64,000 nucleotides of DNA, from contig NZ_CP050699.1 of the NCBI RefSeq assembly GCF_005116675.2, forward strand, positions 3,930,001 through 3,994,000, in the 5' to 3' direction. The number at the start of each line of letters is the position of its first letter. Position 1 is the stretch's first letter. The notes under the pieces are model-generated. The model did not search any database and was not told the origin of the DNA. It saw nothing but the letters and a program-made list of their open reading frames with translations. The position numbers and the translations under genes are program-made. Source of the stretch: Desulfosediminicola ganghwensis. GTDB taxonomy: Bacteria; Desulfobacterota; Desulfobulbia; Desulfobulbales; Desulfocapsaceae. Shown here in pieces: positions 18,635 through 28,028 of the stretch.

Positions 18635-18663
18635 TTGACCTTAACAAAGTCTTAAGGTAACAA
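18635..18663 (+). promoter_or_regulatory. Predicted sigma-70 promoter of the sugar-acid operon
   Basis: TTGACC at 18635-18640 and TAACAA(T) at 18658-18664 with a 17-base spacer. It sits between two matching operators, which is why it is reported although the -10 is weak. Confidence 0.5.
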
Positions 18664-18669
18664 TGGGCT

Positions 18670-18687
18670 AATGTTCACGTGAACATT
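18670..18687. promoter_or_regulatory. Perfect palindromic LacI-type operator
   Basis: AATGTTCACGTGAACATT is a perfect 18-base palindrome located just after the predicted -10, where bound repressor would block transcription. Its centre is 57 bases from that of the upstream site. Confidence 0.75.
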
Positions 18688-18794
18688 TTGAAACAACAGC
18701 CGCTTCCTACTTTCGGCCAGAAAAATAAACCTTGGTTTCAAAAATGCTCACAGATAAGAAGTAGTACCATTTAACCAAATTGAAGGACACTACA

Positions 18795-19706
18795 GTGAAA
18801 GGAATAATTACAGCAGGTTTCACATTTTGGGATGCTAATGGCGTACTTGATGCTGAGGCAACAAAGGCATACTGCGATTTTCAGGTAAAAGCCGGAGTAG
18901 ACGGCCTTTTCATCATTGGCTCAACTGGTGAATTCGCGACTATGGATGTTGCAACCAGAAAACAGGCTGCCGAAATGTACAAGAAAGCGCTCGATAGTCG
19001 CCTGCCTCTTATAATACACACCGGTGCTCTCCTGCCTGAAGAGGCTTTTGAACTCACGGAGCACGCTGCTGCTCTCGGTGCTGATGCCGTTGCAGCAGTT
19101 CCCCCATTTTATTACCCATACGATCGGGATGCGCTTTTTGCATACTTCTCTCAGCTTGCGGTAAAAGCCGGTGACACTCCGGTTTATCTTTACAACTTCC
19201 CTGCTGCCGCAAAGAACGATCTGCCACCTGTGCTGGTTAAGCGCCTCATGGACGCCCACAGCAACATAGTCGGCGTAAAAGATACCTCTCAGGACTACAC
19301 CAGATACGTTGACTACACTGACATTCTCGGCAAAAACGCTACGGTATTCATGGGTTCTGACGCCATGCTCCTTGCCGCTCTGGTAATGGGCGGAGCCGGT
19401 TGCGTTACTGCAACCGCGGCCTGCTTCCCTGAGGTAATGGTTGACATCAAGAAAGAGTATGAAGCAGGCAACCTCGAACGTGCCCGCGAACTCCAGTTGC
19501 TGGCAAGCCGGTTACGCCTGCTTTTCGGAAAAGCGCCCGGATTGCCGATCCGTAAAGCTGGTCTTGTAATGCGAGGTTTCAATTCTCCTCTCGTACACTT
19601 CCCTATGAGGCAGCTCAAGGGAAGCGAATTCGAACAGTTTGCCATCGCAGTCAGGGCTCTTGAGAAGGAATTTTCATACACTCTTACTGCCCCAATCAAC
19701 GAGTAA
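18795..19706 (+). CDS. DapA-family aldolase (likely 2-keto-3-deoxy sugar acid aldolase)
   Basis: About 303 residues of the dihydrodipicolinate synthase/N-acetylneuraminate lyase family. The Schiff-base lysine is in VGVKDTS near 158 and the catalytic tyrosine in YLYNFPAA near 130; GSTGEFATM near 42 binds the carboxylate. GTG at 18795 is preferred because AAGGAC precedes it at the right distance; TTG at 18780 is the alternative. Neighbours (a sugar-acid-type dehydratase, TTT transporter, LacI repressor) point to cleavage of a 2-keto-3-deoxy acid rather than lysine synthesis. Substrate not settled. Confidence 0.85.
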   Translation: MKGIITAGFTFWDANGVLDAEATKAYCDFQVKAGVDGLFIIGSTGEFATMDVATRKQAAEMYKKALDSRLPLIIHTGALLPEEAFELTEHAAALGADAVAAVPPFYYPYDRDALFAYFSQLAVKAGDTPVYLYNFPAAAKNDLPPVLVKRLMDAHSNIVGVKDTSQDYTRYVDYTDILGKNATVFMGSDAMLLAALVMGGAGCVTATAACFPEVMVDIKKEYEAGNLERARELQLLASRLRLLFGKAPGLPIRKAGLVMRGFNSPLVHFPMRQLKGSEFEQFAIAVRALEKEFSYTLTAPINE

Positions 19707-19729
19707 TCTACAGAAAAAACTGTCAATTG

Positions 19730-19788
19730 ATCTTCATGGTGGCCCCACCCCCTTTGTTTTACATTCCCCCCTGGGTCACCATGAAGAT
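19730..19788 (+). other. Intercistronic hairpin (aldolase/dehydratase)
   Basis: ATCTTCATGGTG at 19730-19741 pairs perfectly with CACCATGAAGAT at 19777-19788. The loop is large and no T run follows, so RNA stabilisation or differential expression is more likely than termination. Confidence 0.55.
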
Positions 19789-19829
19789 TATTGTTGAGAT
19801 AAACCCTGTTATTACCCGGAGTAAACACA

Positions 19830-21518
19830 ATGGATTTTATATATAAAGACCCTAAATACCGCAGTGCCGCTGTCGTCAATGGTATCACCATGGGTGGTCC
19901 CAGAGCTCACCTTAAAGGCATGGGCGCAGATACTGACGATTTGGGCAAACCTTTCATTGGCATCGTAAATTCGTTCAATGAGATGCACCCCGGCCACATC
20001 CACTTCCGCCGTCTCGTAGACAGAATTCGAGACGGTGTCCACCAGGCCGGGGGCATCCCATTCGAATTTGGCTGTTTAGCCCTTTGTGATAGCTTTTCCC
20101 AGGGCAACGAAGGGATGTGTTATGTACTGCCAAGCCGTGAACATATCGCTGACTCCATAGAAATCACCGCCGAGGCTCAGCGACTTGACGGGCTTGTATT
20201 TGTTGCCGGTTGCGATAAAATCGTACCTGCAATGCTGATGGCCATGATGCGGCTGAACTTGCCAAGTGTTATGGTAACCGGTGGCCCAATGCTGCCTGGC
20301 CGTCACGACGGACGCCTCTGTGCTACCTACGAGTTGAAGGAAGCGGCGGGACGTCTGAAAAAAGGCGAAATCGACAAAGATGAGTTTCTGCTGAGGGAGG
20401 ACCGTCTCTCTCCCGGTCCTGGCTCCTGTGCAATGATGGGCACCGCGAACTCCATGTCTGTTGCAGCGGAAGCCCTTGGCGTCACCCTGCCTGGCACCGC
20501 CACCGTTCATGCGGTAATGGGCCAGAAGCTCCGGGACGCAAAAACAAGCGGAAAGCTTGTTGTCAAACTGGTCGAAGAAGATACCAAACCCCTCGATTTC
20601 GTTACCAAGGAATCATTCGATAACTGTCTCAAAACCCTTCTTGCAGTTGGCGGGTCTACCAACCTGACCTTGCACATGCCTGCCATCGCCCATGAGGCCG
20701 GGATGAACCTGACTCTCGAAGAGATTGACAGAATCAGTAGCGAAACACCATACCTCGCCAAAGTCAAACCTTCAGGCTCACATACCCTGTTGGATCTCGA
20801 CGATGCCGGAGGTATTCAGGCGGTGATGAAAGAGTTGGGAAGCAAACTCAATACCGGGGTCAAAGATGTTCTGGGCCAGACCCTGGCAGAGAGATTTGCC
20901 AAAGCAATCAACAGCAACAGTGAAGTAATTCGTTCTATTGATCGCGCGTACTCCCCACAAGGCAGCCTGGCAGTACTGAAAGGCAACCTGGCACCACTGG
21001 GTAGTGTTGTGAAGCAAAGCGGTGTAGCCGAGTCCATGATGGTGCACTCTGGCCCGGCCCGCTGTTTTACTTCAGAAGAGGAAACCATCGAAGCAATTCT
21101 ATCAGGTCAGATCACCCCCGGCGATGTTATCGTTATCCGCTACGAGGGTCCGAAAGGCGGCCCTGGCATGCGCGAAATGCTTACCGCTACCGGTGCCCTG
21201 GTCGGCGTCGGCCTGAGTGATTCTGTCGCTCTTGTTACCGATGGTCGCTTTTCCGGAGCAACACGCGGCCCATGCATTGGACACATTTCACCAGAAGCTG
21301 CCGCAGATGGCCCCATTGCAGCAATTGTCGATGGTGACATGATTCACATAGATATTCCCAAACGCACCCTTAATGTTGACCTGACTCCTGAGCAGATTGA
21401 AGAACGTCTCAAGGCTTGTGTGGCTCCACCACTCAAGGTCCAAAATGCGGAAAAAGGTGTGTTGGGCAGATACGCCCGTAATGTAGGTTCTGCTCATCTT
21501 GGAGCTATCCTGCGCTAG
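19830..21518 (+). CDS. IlvD/Edd-family dehydratase, probably for a sugar acid
   Basis: A 562-residue Fe-S dehydratase that converts dihydroxy acids to 2-keto acids. Cluster cysteines appear in [13 protein letters not shown] near residue 75 and VAGCDKIVP near 125; the first position reads NEMHPGHIH, the glycine form found in one clade, where many IlvD proteins have Cys. [20 protein letters not shown]-type C-terminal motif is present near 465. It follows the aldolase in one operon, so dehydration of an aldonate to a 2-keto-3-deoxy acid is inferred. A true branched-chain IlvD role is possible but the context argues against it. Confidence 0.85.
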   Translation: MDFIYKDPKYRSAAVVNGITMGGPRAHLKGMGADTDDLGKPFIGIVNSFNEMHPGHIHFRRLVDRIRDGVHQAGGIPFEFGCLALCDSFSQGNEGMCYVLPSREHIADSIEITAEAQRLDGLVFVAGCDKIVPAMLMAMMRLNLPSVMVTGGPMLPGRHDGRLCATYELKEAAGRLKKGEIDKDEFLLREDRLSPGPGSCAMMGTANSMSVAAEALGVTLPGTATVHAVMGQKLRDAKTSGKLVVKLVEEDTKPLDFVTKESFDNCLKTLLAVGGSTNLTLHMPAIAHEAGMNLTLEEIDRISSETPYLAKVKPSGSHTLLDLDDAGGIQAVMKELGSKLNTGVKDVLGQTLAERFAKAINSNSEVIRSIDRAYSPQGSLAVLKGNLAPLGSVVKQSGVAESMMVHSGPARCFTSEEETIEAILSGQITPGDVIVIRYEGPKGGPGMREMLTATGALVGVGLSDSVALVTDGRFSGATRGPCIGHISPEAAADGPIAAIVDGDMIHIDIPKRTLNVDLTPEQIEERLKACVAPPLKVQNAEKGVLGRYARNVGSAHLGAILR

Positions 21519-21628
21519 AAGCCATTTCGAGGTAACTATTTTATTTCATTTTTTTTTGATGATTAGAGAAAATGGTTATTCTTCTAAAAACTCATTGTGT
21601 AAAGCTATTACAATCCAAAGAGGACAAA

Positions 21629-22576
21629 ATGAAATTGAGTAAAAATCTTTTTTCCGCCCTCCTTGCAGTACTCCTGGTGGCCGTGTTCAGTACCGCTCAC
21701 GCCTACCCTAAGCGCACCATCACCATGGTGGTTCCATTTGGCGCTGGCGGCGGCACTGACACTCTCGCCCGTGGTTTCGCCGAGCTCCTGAGCCAGGAAC
21801 TCGACCAGACCATTATGATCAGAAACACCTCCGGTGCTTCCGGCACTGTTGGCACTGCCCAGGTTGCAAATGCCAGAAAAGACGGTTACACCATCGGCCT
21901 TATCCCGATCGGCCCGATGGCTACCCAGCCGCACTTGAACAAGCTTCCATACGGACTTGATTCCTGGGAGTACATCGCCAATATTTACCTCACCCCGCTG
22001 GTATTCCTGGTAGATGAAAAGGCACCTTGGAACTCCATCGCTGATATCGCCGAAGATGGTAAGAGCAACCCGAACAAGTATGTATACGGTTCCTCCGGAC
22101 CAGGCACCACTCCACATATTGCCCAGGTTGCGACCATGCAGGCACTCGGGATTGAAGCTCGTCACATCCCTGACAGCGGTACCGGGCCAGCTATGAAATC
22201 TCTTGCTGGTGGCGTTATCCATTTTTTCAGCGACACCCCACCACTGCTTGAGCGTTACGCAGTAAAAGGCCTCGGTGTCTACTCTGACGAACGCCTTCAG
22301 GCGTATCCTGAACTCCCTACCATGAAAGAGCAGGGCGTTGATCTGAAGTTCCACGTCTGGGGTGGTCTCGTTGCTCCGAAGGGAACTCCGCAGGAAGTTG
22401 TCGATGTACTCGCAGCAGCTACCAAGAAAGTCAGCGAGAGCGCTGAGTTCCAGAAGTTCATGGACAATCTCAAAACAGATATCCGCTACATGGACTCCCA
22501 GGAGTTCAAGGCATTCGTCGAGAGCGAATCCGAGGTAATTGGCGGTATCCTCGAGTCTGCTGGCCTGAAGAAATAA
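21629..22576 (+). CDS. TTT-family substrate-binding protein (TctC type)
   Basis: A 315-residue periplasmic receptor with a signal peptide (KNLFSALLAVLLVAVFSTAHA) followed by YPKRTITMVVPFGAGGGTDT, the standard start of mature TctC/Bug proteins. ATG at 21629 has an AAAGAGG ribosome site; the ORF start at 21572 would bury the signal peptide and is rejected. It feeds the TctB-TctA membrane parts downstream. In this locus it likely binds an aldonic acid or its breakdown product. Confidence 0.9.
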   Translation: MKLSKNLFSALLAVLLVAVFSTAHAYPKRTITMVVPFGAGGGTDTLARGFAELLSQELDQTIMIRNTSGASGTVGTAQVANARKDGYTIGLIPIGPMATQPHLNKLPYGLDSWEYIANIYLTPLVFLVDEKAPWNSIADIAEDGKSNPNKYVYGSSGPGTTPHIAQVATMQALGIEARHIPDSGTGPAMKSLAGGVIHFFSDTPPLLERYAVKGLGVYSDERLQAYPELPTMKEQGVDLKFHVWGGLVAPKGTPQEVVDVLAAATKKVSESAEFQKFMDNLKTDIRYMDSQEFKAFVESESEVIGGILESAGLKK

Positions 22577-22601
22577 AATTATGCCAGGCTGAGATCCTAC
22601 G

Positions 22602-22634
22602 ATGCATAACCCGGCCGCAAGCCGGGTTATGCAT
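22602..22634 (+). other. Intercistronic hairpin after the binding-protein gene
   Basis: ATGCATAACCCGGC pairs perfectly with GCCGGGTTATGCAT across six bases. No T run follows, so it probably protects the binding-protein mRNA and reduces tctBA expression rather than terminating. Confidence 0.65.
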
Positions 22635-22661
22635 GTCAGCTGGGCATATATGAGGTGACAG

Positions 22662-23126
22662 ATGAAACAACATAAACAAACTGCACTCGGGGTAGTTCTT
22701 CTTGTAATGGGAAGTTTCCTGCTCTGGCACACATATGATGCGCAGTATGCACTTGGACAGATAGATATTAAATACGGGATGATGTTTTACCCGAGGATTC
22801 TACTGGTCGGCTGGTGCCTGTTGTCCATCGGACTTATCGTCGAGGGTATCCTGCAAAGTCCTAAGAGAGAAAGCGATGAAGTCTTCAATACAAAAACTGT
22901 ACTCGCTTTTGGCGGCTTAACAGCCGCAGGCATACTTATGCTGGATTACGCCGGTTTCGTTCTGACAGCGATCCCGTTCTTTTTGCTCACAAGTCTGCTC
23001 CTTGGATGGCGCAAACCTGTGTCACTCATGATAACAGGAATTCTTTTCCCGCTGGGAACCTGGTATGTGTTTGAAGGAATCATGCGCCTGCCACTTCCCC
23101 GCTCAATCTGGTTTACTTGGATCTAA
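22662..23126 (+). CDS. TTT-family small membrane subunit (TctB type)
   Basis: A 154-residue protein with four hydrophobic helices and no strong polar motifs, as usual for TctB. The start has GAGGTGACAG before ATG. It ends 2 bases before the tctA-type gene. It is the small membrane partner of the sodium-driven tripartite tricarboxylate-type transporter. Confidence 0.85.
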   Translation: MKQHKQTALGVVLLVMGSFLLWHTYDAQYALGQIDIKYGMMFYPRILLVGWCLLSIGLIVEGILQSPKRESDEVFNTKTVLAFGGLTAAGILMLDYAGFVLTAIPFFLLTSLLLGWRKPVSLMITGILFPLGTWYVFEGIMRLPLPRSIWFTWI

Positions 23127-23128
23127 GC

Positions 23129-24634
23129 ATGGACTTCTCATTTATACAACAAGCTGCTGTAGAGGCTTTGAGCTGGCAAAATATGGCCGCTGTGCTCATG
23201 GGGTTGATGTGGGGAGTCGTGGTGGGCGCGCTGCCCGGTCTCGGCTCGGTACTGGCTATTACAATGCTGTTACCATTTACCTTCGCCATGGACCAGATCC
23301 CTGCGATCAGCATGCTACTCGCCACCTATGCGGGCTCCGTTTACGGTGGTTCCCTTTCAGCAATCATTATTAACACTCCAGGTACACCGCAATCCGCTGC
23401 TACCTGCCTTGACGGATATCCGATGGCTCGTCAGGGCAAAGCCGATCTCGCACTCGGCTGGGTCACCATGGCTTCGGTTATTGGCGGTCTTATTGCCTGT
23501 GTAATTCTTATTCTGGCAACGCCACAACTGGCAGCTTTTGCGATACGTTTTGGCCCAATTGAAACTTTTGCCCTGATCACTCTAGGACTTGCCTGCGTAT
23601 CGAGTATTTCCCGAGGAAGCATGATCAAGGGTATGTTCGCTGCTATTCTCGGTCTTATGATTGCCACAGTCGGCCCGGACCCAATCGTTCCTGGCAGCAG
23701 ATTCACCTTTGGGTTTTTCCAGATCGCCGGCGGCTTCGACCTTATTCCGATTGTTGTCGGTATCTTTGCCCTCTCCGAAGTATTCAACAGAATATACAAA
23801 ATGGGCAAAGCTGGTGGTGGCGGCGTCGTCATGAACAAAGGCCTCCGCTATCCGAAATGGGCAGACATTAAAATTCGGCTGGGACTGATTGTGAAATCGG
23901 CCCTCATGGGGACCGGTATCGGAATTCTTCCCGGTACAGGGGCTGCAACCGCTGCATTTTTAAGTTATGCAGAAGCAAAGCGAAGCTCTCCCCGTAAAGA
24001 GAACATGGGGAAAGGTGAGCCTGATGGAATCGTAGCCGCTGAGTCATCAAACAACGCCGTGACCGGTGGTGCGCTTATACCGAGTCTTGCGCTTGGTATT
24101 CCAGGTGATGCAGTTACCGCAGTAATGCTGGCAACCCTTACTATTAAGGGAATCACTCCCGGTGTTCGGTTAATGGCCGAAAACCCGGTAACAGTATACT
24201 GTGCATTCATCGCCCTCATTATGGCAAATCTCATGCTGCCGCTCGCAGGTTGGGCGAGTGCGAAAGGCTTCTCCAGACTGTTACGAACTCCTGAAGCTCT
24301 CTTGCTCGCATGTGTTTCGCTGTTCTGCATTGTCGGTACCTATACCGTGAACTCAATGGTGATTGACCTCTGGGTAATGCTCGGAGCCGGCATTCTCGGA
24401 TTTTTCATGAGAATCTTCGGTATTCCTGTTGCTGCCCTGGTCATCGGCCTTGTTCTCGGACCACAATTCGAGCTCAGTCTCCGACAGGGGTTGATCGTAA
24501 CCAACGACAACTTCGCTACATTCTTCAGTTTCAATCATCCGATCGCCTTGTTCTTTTTTGGCCTCACAGCTCTCATGCTGTTCTGGCCGCTGATCAGAAA
24601 AGTACGAGAACAGAGAACAGCTTCAGACGCTTAA
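23129..24634 (+). CDS. TTT-family large membrane subunit (TctA type)
   Basis: A 501-residue permease with the TctA signature GALPGLGSVLAITMLLPFTF near residue 33 and the second repeat GTGIGILPGTGAATAAFLSY near 255, plus SLALGIPGDAVTAVML near 320. ATG at 23129, two bases after the tctB stop, is chosen over TTG at 23117; coupling explains the weak ribosome site. It forms the transport channel. A strong terminator closes the operon. Confidence 0.92.
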   Translation: MDFSFIQQAAVEALSWQNMAAVLMGLMWGVVVGALPGLGSVLAITMLLPFTFAMDQIPAISMLLATYAGSVYGGSLSAIIINTPGTPQSAATCLDGYPMARQGKADLALGWVTMASVIGGLIACVILILATPQLAAFAIRFGPIETFALITLGLACVSSISRGSMIKGMFAAILGLMIATVGPDPIVPGSRFTFGFFQIAGGFDLIPIVVGIFALSEVFNRIYKMGKAGGGGVVMNKGLRYPKWADIKIRLGLIVKSALMGTGIGILPGTGAATAAFLSYAEAKRSSPRKENMGKGEPDGIVAAESSNNAVTGGALIPSLALGIPGDAVTAVMLATLTIKGITPGVRLMAENPVTVYCAFIALIMANLMLPLAGWASAKGFSRLLRTPEALLLACVSLFCIVGTYTVNSMVIDLWVMLGAGILGFFMRIFGIPVAALVIGLVLGPQFELSLRQGLIVTNDNFATFFSFNHPIALFFFGLTALMLFWPLIRKVREQRTASDA

Positions 24635-24720
24635 TCGCCTGGAAGAATAACATCCCCCAGGCGGTCTGTCCCCACCATATAAACAGACCACCTATCTTCC
24701 AGCTCTCTGAGATCAAAAAT

Positions 24721-24765
24721 AAAAAAGCCACCAATCAGAAATTTCTGATTGGTGGCTTTTTTATT
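24721..24765 (+). terminator. Terminator of the sugar-acid operon
   Basis: AAAAAAGCCACCAATCAGAA pairs with TTCTGATTGGTGGCTTTTTT. It is symmetric, so it could stop transcription from both sides. Confidence 0.92.
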
Positions 24766-25039
24766 TTCAAGACAGATCTGCGTTGAGAAACACTCATTGT
24801 CAGGTTCTAGCCCGAATTTCTCATCAAGAAAGTTTTTCGCAGATCAAGACACTAGCCGTGGAGCTGTAATAAGTTACCGCCCATGGCCTGTAACGAAGGC
24901 TCTGCGACTCTCTTGACCCACAGGGTGACCTTTTTTGACTTGAAACGAAAAGCACTCTGATTTTTAAACGATTCAAGCGATTCAGTGTTGCCAACCATTT
25001 GAGCTTCAATTTTAAAAGGTCATGGGAAAGGTGGGTTAA

Positions 25040-26050
25040 TCAGGCACTCCCGCCATCTATGATGGTAAAACCCACATCCTCATGCACAGCTACAGGTTTA
25101 CGGCCAATCTGGGTCATCAGTAACTCGGCGGCACGTTTTCCCATATAGCCAAATCGTGCTTCTACCGTAGTGAGTTTCGGATAAATTGCCTTGGCGATTT
25201 CAAGTCCACCAAAACCACTGACACCGATATCATCACCAAATATCAATCCCCTGGATTGGATTTCCATCATGGCGCCAACTGCGAGTATATCGCTGGCTGC
25301 GTAAATGATATCGACCTTGTCGCCTTTAGCCAGTGCCTGCTCGGCGAGCGCCCTTCCTACTGCATAGCTTGTTCTTTCCTGTCCACCGGAAATGAGTACA
25401 GGTTCGCCTACCCCCATCTCTTTTACAGCTTTCTGCATCCCTTCCAGACGCATCCGCGCCCGGAGATCATGTTCCAGCCTGGTTCCGGCAAAGGCAAACT
25501 TTCTGTAACCTTTTTTGATAAGATGACAGGCGAGCTCATAGCCCGCCTGTCTATGATCGCAATCTACTGCGATATTGATAGGCTTATCCTGCTGACCGAT
25601 GACCTGAGCCACAGGAATATTAGCACTCGTCAGCCATTCCCTTGCCTGTTCCGACAAGCTCGCTCCGGCGAGGATCATACCGGCTGGGGACCAGCCGAGA
25701 AAGGTATGAATCAGCTTGTCCTCCTGATCCTGGCTGTAAAATGTACTCCCCAGAAGTACCTGATAACCGTTTGCGCCAAGTGTATCAGTAATTTCGTGAA
25801 TAAGATCGCTGAAAACAGCATTGCCAAGTTGCGGCATTATCACCGGCACAATTGGCGTATACGATGAAACCAGTGCACCGGCTATGATATTCGGTTGATA
25901 ATCAAGCGCACGCATCGCGGCATGTACCCGTTCCGTAAGTGTATTAGACACTTTATTGGGGCTCCGGATGACCCTTGATACAGTGGTATGGCTTACACCA
26001 GCCTTCTTCGCCACATCTAGAATAGTGGCACGATTTAACTTTGTTGTCAC
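25040..26050 (-). CDS. LacI-family transcriptional repressor
   Basis: A 336-residue regulator. The N-terminal helix-turn-helix and hinge are clear (TILDVAKKAGVSHTTVSRVI, then ALDYQPN near 50), followed by a periplasmic-binding-protein-like ligand domain. The start is GTG at 26050. It is converging with the TctA operon and likely binds the palindromes at 18615 and 18670. An inverted repeat TCAACT-CA-AGTTGA directly upstream (26055-26068) may be a separate control element. Inducer probably a sugar acid. Confidence 0.9.
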   Translation of the reverse strand: MTTKLNRATILDVAKKAGVSHTTVSRVIRSPNKVSNTLTERVHAAMRALDYQPNIIAGALVSSYTPIVPVIMPQLGNAVFSDLIHEITDTLGANGYQVLLGSTFYSQDQEDKLIHTFLGWSPAGMILAGASLSEQAREWLTSANIPVAQVIGQQDKPINIAVDCDHRQAGYELACHLIKKGYRKFAFAGTRLEHDLRARMRLEGMQKAVKEMGVGEPVLISGGQERTSYAVGRALAEQALAKGDKVDIIYAASDILAVGAMMEIQSRGLIFGDDIGVSGFGGLEIAKAIYPKLTTVEARFGYMGKRAAELLMTQIGRKPVAVHEDVGFTIIDGGSA

Positions 26051-26252
26051 AATCTCAACTCAAGTTGAATAATACGATCTCTAGTTTTGAATTACCTTGC
26101 TCTGCAACCTGATCACAGCTCCCGGCCAGCACCAAAGAGCACATTGTGCGTCTTTTGTCGTATGGGGTTTACTCTGATTTATGCAGAAAATCAACTTATC
26201 GGAAATATAGGACATTTTACAGGCTCGAAAAACTTGCCCCTGTAGGAGAGAC

Positions 26253-27086
26253 TTAACCTCTGCAACCGCCGGTGGAACGATGTGCACCCATACAACTGCT
26301 TTCATCAGGTATTGATGAACTCTTTTTTTCACCGCGCTCAATCTGGCGAATGATGGATGATGCCAGATAGCCTGCACCAAAGCCATTGTCGATGTTTACG
26401 ACACCTATACCGCTGGCACAACTGTTCAACATGGCAAGCAACGACGCCAACCCATCAAAATGGGCACCATAGCCGATTGAGGTTGGCACGGCGATAACAG
26501 GACAATCGACAAGACCGCCAACCACACTTGGCAAGGCCCCTTCCATTCCGGCCACCGCAATTATTACACTTGCCTCATCAAGCAAGGTTCGTCTGGCAAG
26601 TAGACGGTGTATACCGGCTACTCCCACGTCATACAGGCGAATTACCTGGCAACCGAGAACTTCCGCTGTGAGCGCAGCCTCTTCGGCAACGGGCACATCA
26701 GAGGTGCCGCCTGTGGCAATCAGCAATTTTGACTTTGACTTTTGATAAGGTTGCTGTCTGTAGATGAGTACTCTGGCTGATTCACTGTAAATTACATCAT
26801 CATGAAGAGAGGCTGTCGCCTCATACATTTCACTGGTTACCCTGGTTGCGAGAACATTTACGCCTTTTGACAAAAGCACTTTTACAATAGCCTCGAACTG
26901 TTCAATCGTTTTCCCCTGGCCATAAATCACCTCAGGATAGCCCGTACGTAAATGCCGATGATGATCTATGTTGGCGAACCCAAGATCTTCGTAAGGAAGA
27001 TGTTTAAGTTCCCCCATAGCGGCATCAATCTCTATAGTGCCGTTCTGAACTTTTTTAAGAATATCCTGAATTGTTTTTTCGTACAT
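26253..27086 (-). CDS. larB: Nickel-pincer nucleotide synthesis protein LarB
   Basis: About 277 residues. LarB carboxylates and hydrolyses nicotinic acid adenine dinucleotide in the first step of the nickel-pincer cofactor made for LarA racemases. The N-terminal helical part (LKKVQNGTIEIDAAM) and the AIR-carboxylase-like core are present: ATGGTSDVPVAEEAALTAE near 140, YDVGVAGIHRLL near 165, VAGMEGALPSVVGGL near 190 and VPTSIGYGAHFDGLASLL near 215. ATG at 27086 is preferred over TTG at 27119. Two LarA homologues and a LarE are in the same region, which fits. Confidence 0.9.
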   Translation of the reverse strand: MYEKTIQDILKKVQNGTIEIDAAMGELKHLPYEDLGFANIDHHRHLRTGYPEVIYGQGKTIEQFEAIVKVLLSKGVNVLATRVTSEMYEATASLHDDVIYSESARVLIYRQQPYQKSKSKLLIATGGTSDVPVAEEAALTAEVLGCQVIRLYDVGVAGIHRLLARRTLLDEASVIIAVAGMEGALPSVVGGLVDCPVIAVPTSIGYGAHFDGLASLLAMLNSCASGIGVVNIDNGFGAGYLASSIIRQIERGEKKSSSIPDESSCMGAHRSTGGCRG

Positions 27087-27316
27087 ATCGTGGGTAATTC
27101 CCCTCTTTTTCACCGACAAACCTTTGCCAGATATATCAAACCTGAGAAGTGTAAGGGTGGCGTAATCATACTCGTCAACCAGGAAGCTCGGAAAAAACTT
27201 TTCTAACCTGGAACGTCCCGTTACCGGAAAACAAAATCTCCCCAGAGTGTAATCATTATCTTAGGGAAATGGGCTGTTTTTTTCATATATTACCCCGATC
27301 CTTGTTGTTGCAAACG

Positions 27317-27360
27317 AAAAAATCCCGACAGAAGCGATATTCTTCTGCCGGGATTAAAAA
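27317..27360 (-). terminator. Terminator after the MoaD-like gene
   Basis: AATCCCGACAGAAG pairs (with one G-T pair) with CTTCTGCCGGGATT, with A/T runs on both sides. It separates the MoaD-like gene from larB. Confidence 0.88.
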
Positions 27361-27380
27361 CTCTAGTGAAATCATTTGAA

Positions 27381-27608
27381 TCAACCGCCGCCAATCGCAG
27401 GCATGAACGTTACCCTGTCACCATCAGCTAACTCCTGCTCAAAGGTGCTACTTCGCCTATTCACATATATACCTTCAACTTCATGATCCTTAATTTCAAT
27501 CAGCGCCAGTAGCGATTGAATATTAGCCGGCTCCTCCAATGAAAGAGTCTTCTCATGAAACCGATTGTTCTGCAGAATGGAAATCAGACAAACGTCAACT
27601 TGTATCAC
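27381..27608 (-). CDS. MoaD/ThiS-family sulfur carrier protein
   Basis: A 75-residue ubiquitin-fold carrier ending in GGG (FMPAIGGG), the tail that is thiocarboxylated to deliver sulfur. The GVYVNRR/DGDRVTFMP pattern is family-typical (here EGIYVNRRSS and DGDRVTFMPA). The start is GTG behind a strong AGGAGGTAGCT ribosome site. Copies of this kind accompany tungsten AOR genes and provide the pterin dithiolene sulfur, so it probably serves the AOR encoded at 37916-39793. A thiazole or LarE-related role is less likely. Confidence 0.8.
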   Translation of the reverse strand: MIQVDVCLISILQNNRFHEKTLSLEEPANIQSLLALIEIKDHEVEGIYVNRRSSTFEQELADGDRVTFMPAIGGG

Positions 27609-28003
27609 AGCTACCTCCTGTGTACCGATAAAGACCCGATTACTTCATAAAACAAGGTAATTGCTTCAATAGTATTGAGCGCATTATGCATTACTCAAAA
27701 GGAGCAGCTCAATCTGCATTAAATTGCGACTCTTATTGAGAGGAATTCTTTTACTCATTTGCCCGAAGTAAGAAATAATACAACCGAATACTCCAACTGA
27801 ACAGAATGACAATATACTCAATTGATCTGCTATATGGCAATAGATTATCGCCAGGATTATTCTATATTTTTATCAATTTAATATCGTGGGAACCGTGTCG
27901 TTAAAGGGATTCGAGATGATTTGAAAACAAGAAGAAAATCGGGATAAGTTAAAACACTTTCAGCCGACCCGTCAAGAACAGACGGACCGGCTGAAAGAAG
28001 AGA
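27609..28003. other. Intergenic region with a terminator-like hairpin
   Basis: AT-rich spacer without a credible gene. CAGCCG-(AC)-CCGTC at about 27960-27973 pairs with GACGG-(AC)-CGGCTG up to about 27994, just after suyB copy 1 on the minus strand, and probably ends that transcript. Confidence 0.55.
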
Positions 28004-28028
28004 GGTGTAAGCGTAATACTATCTCTAC

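Noticed and set aside
21608-22732. 374-codon minus-strand ORF opposite the tctC gene
   Set aside because: The plus strand encodes a complete TctC protein with signal peptide and ribosome site. The antisense reading has no family features.
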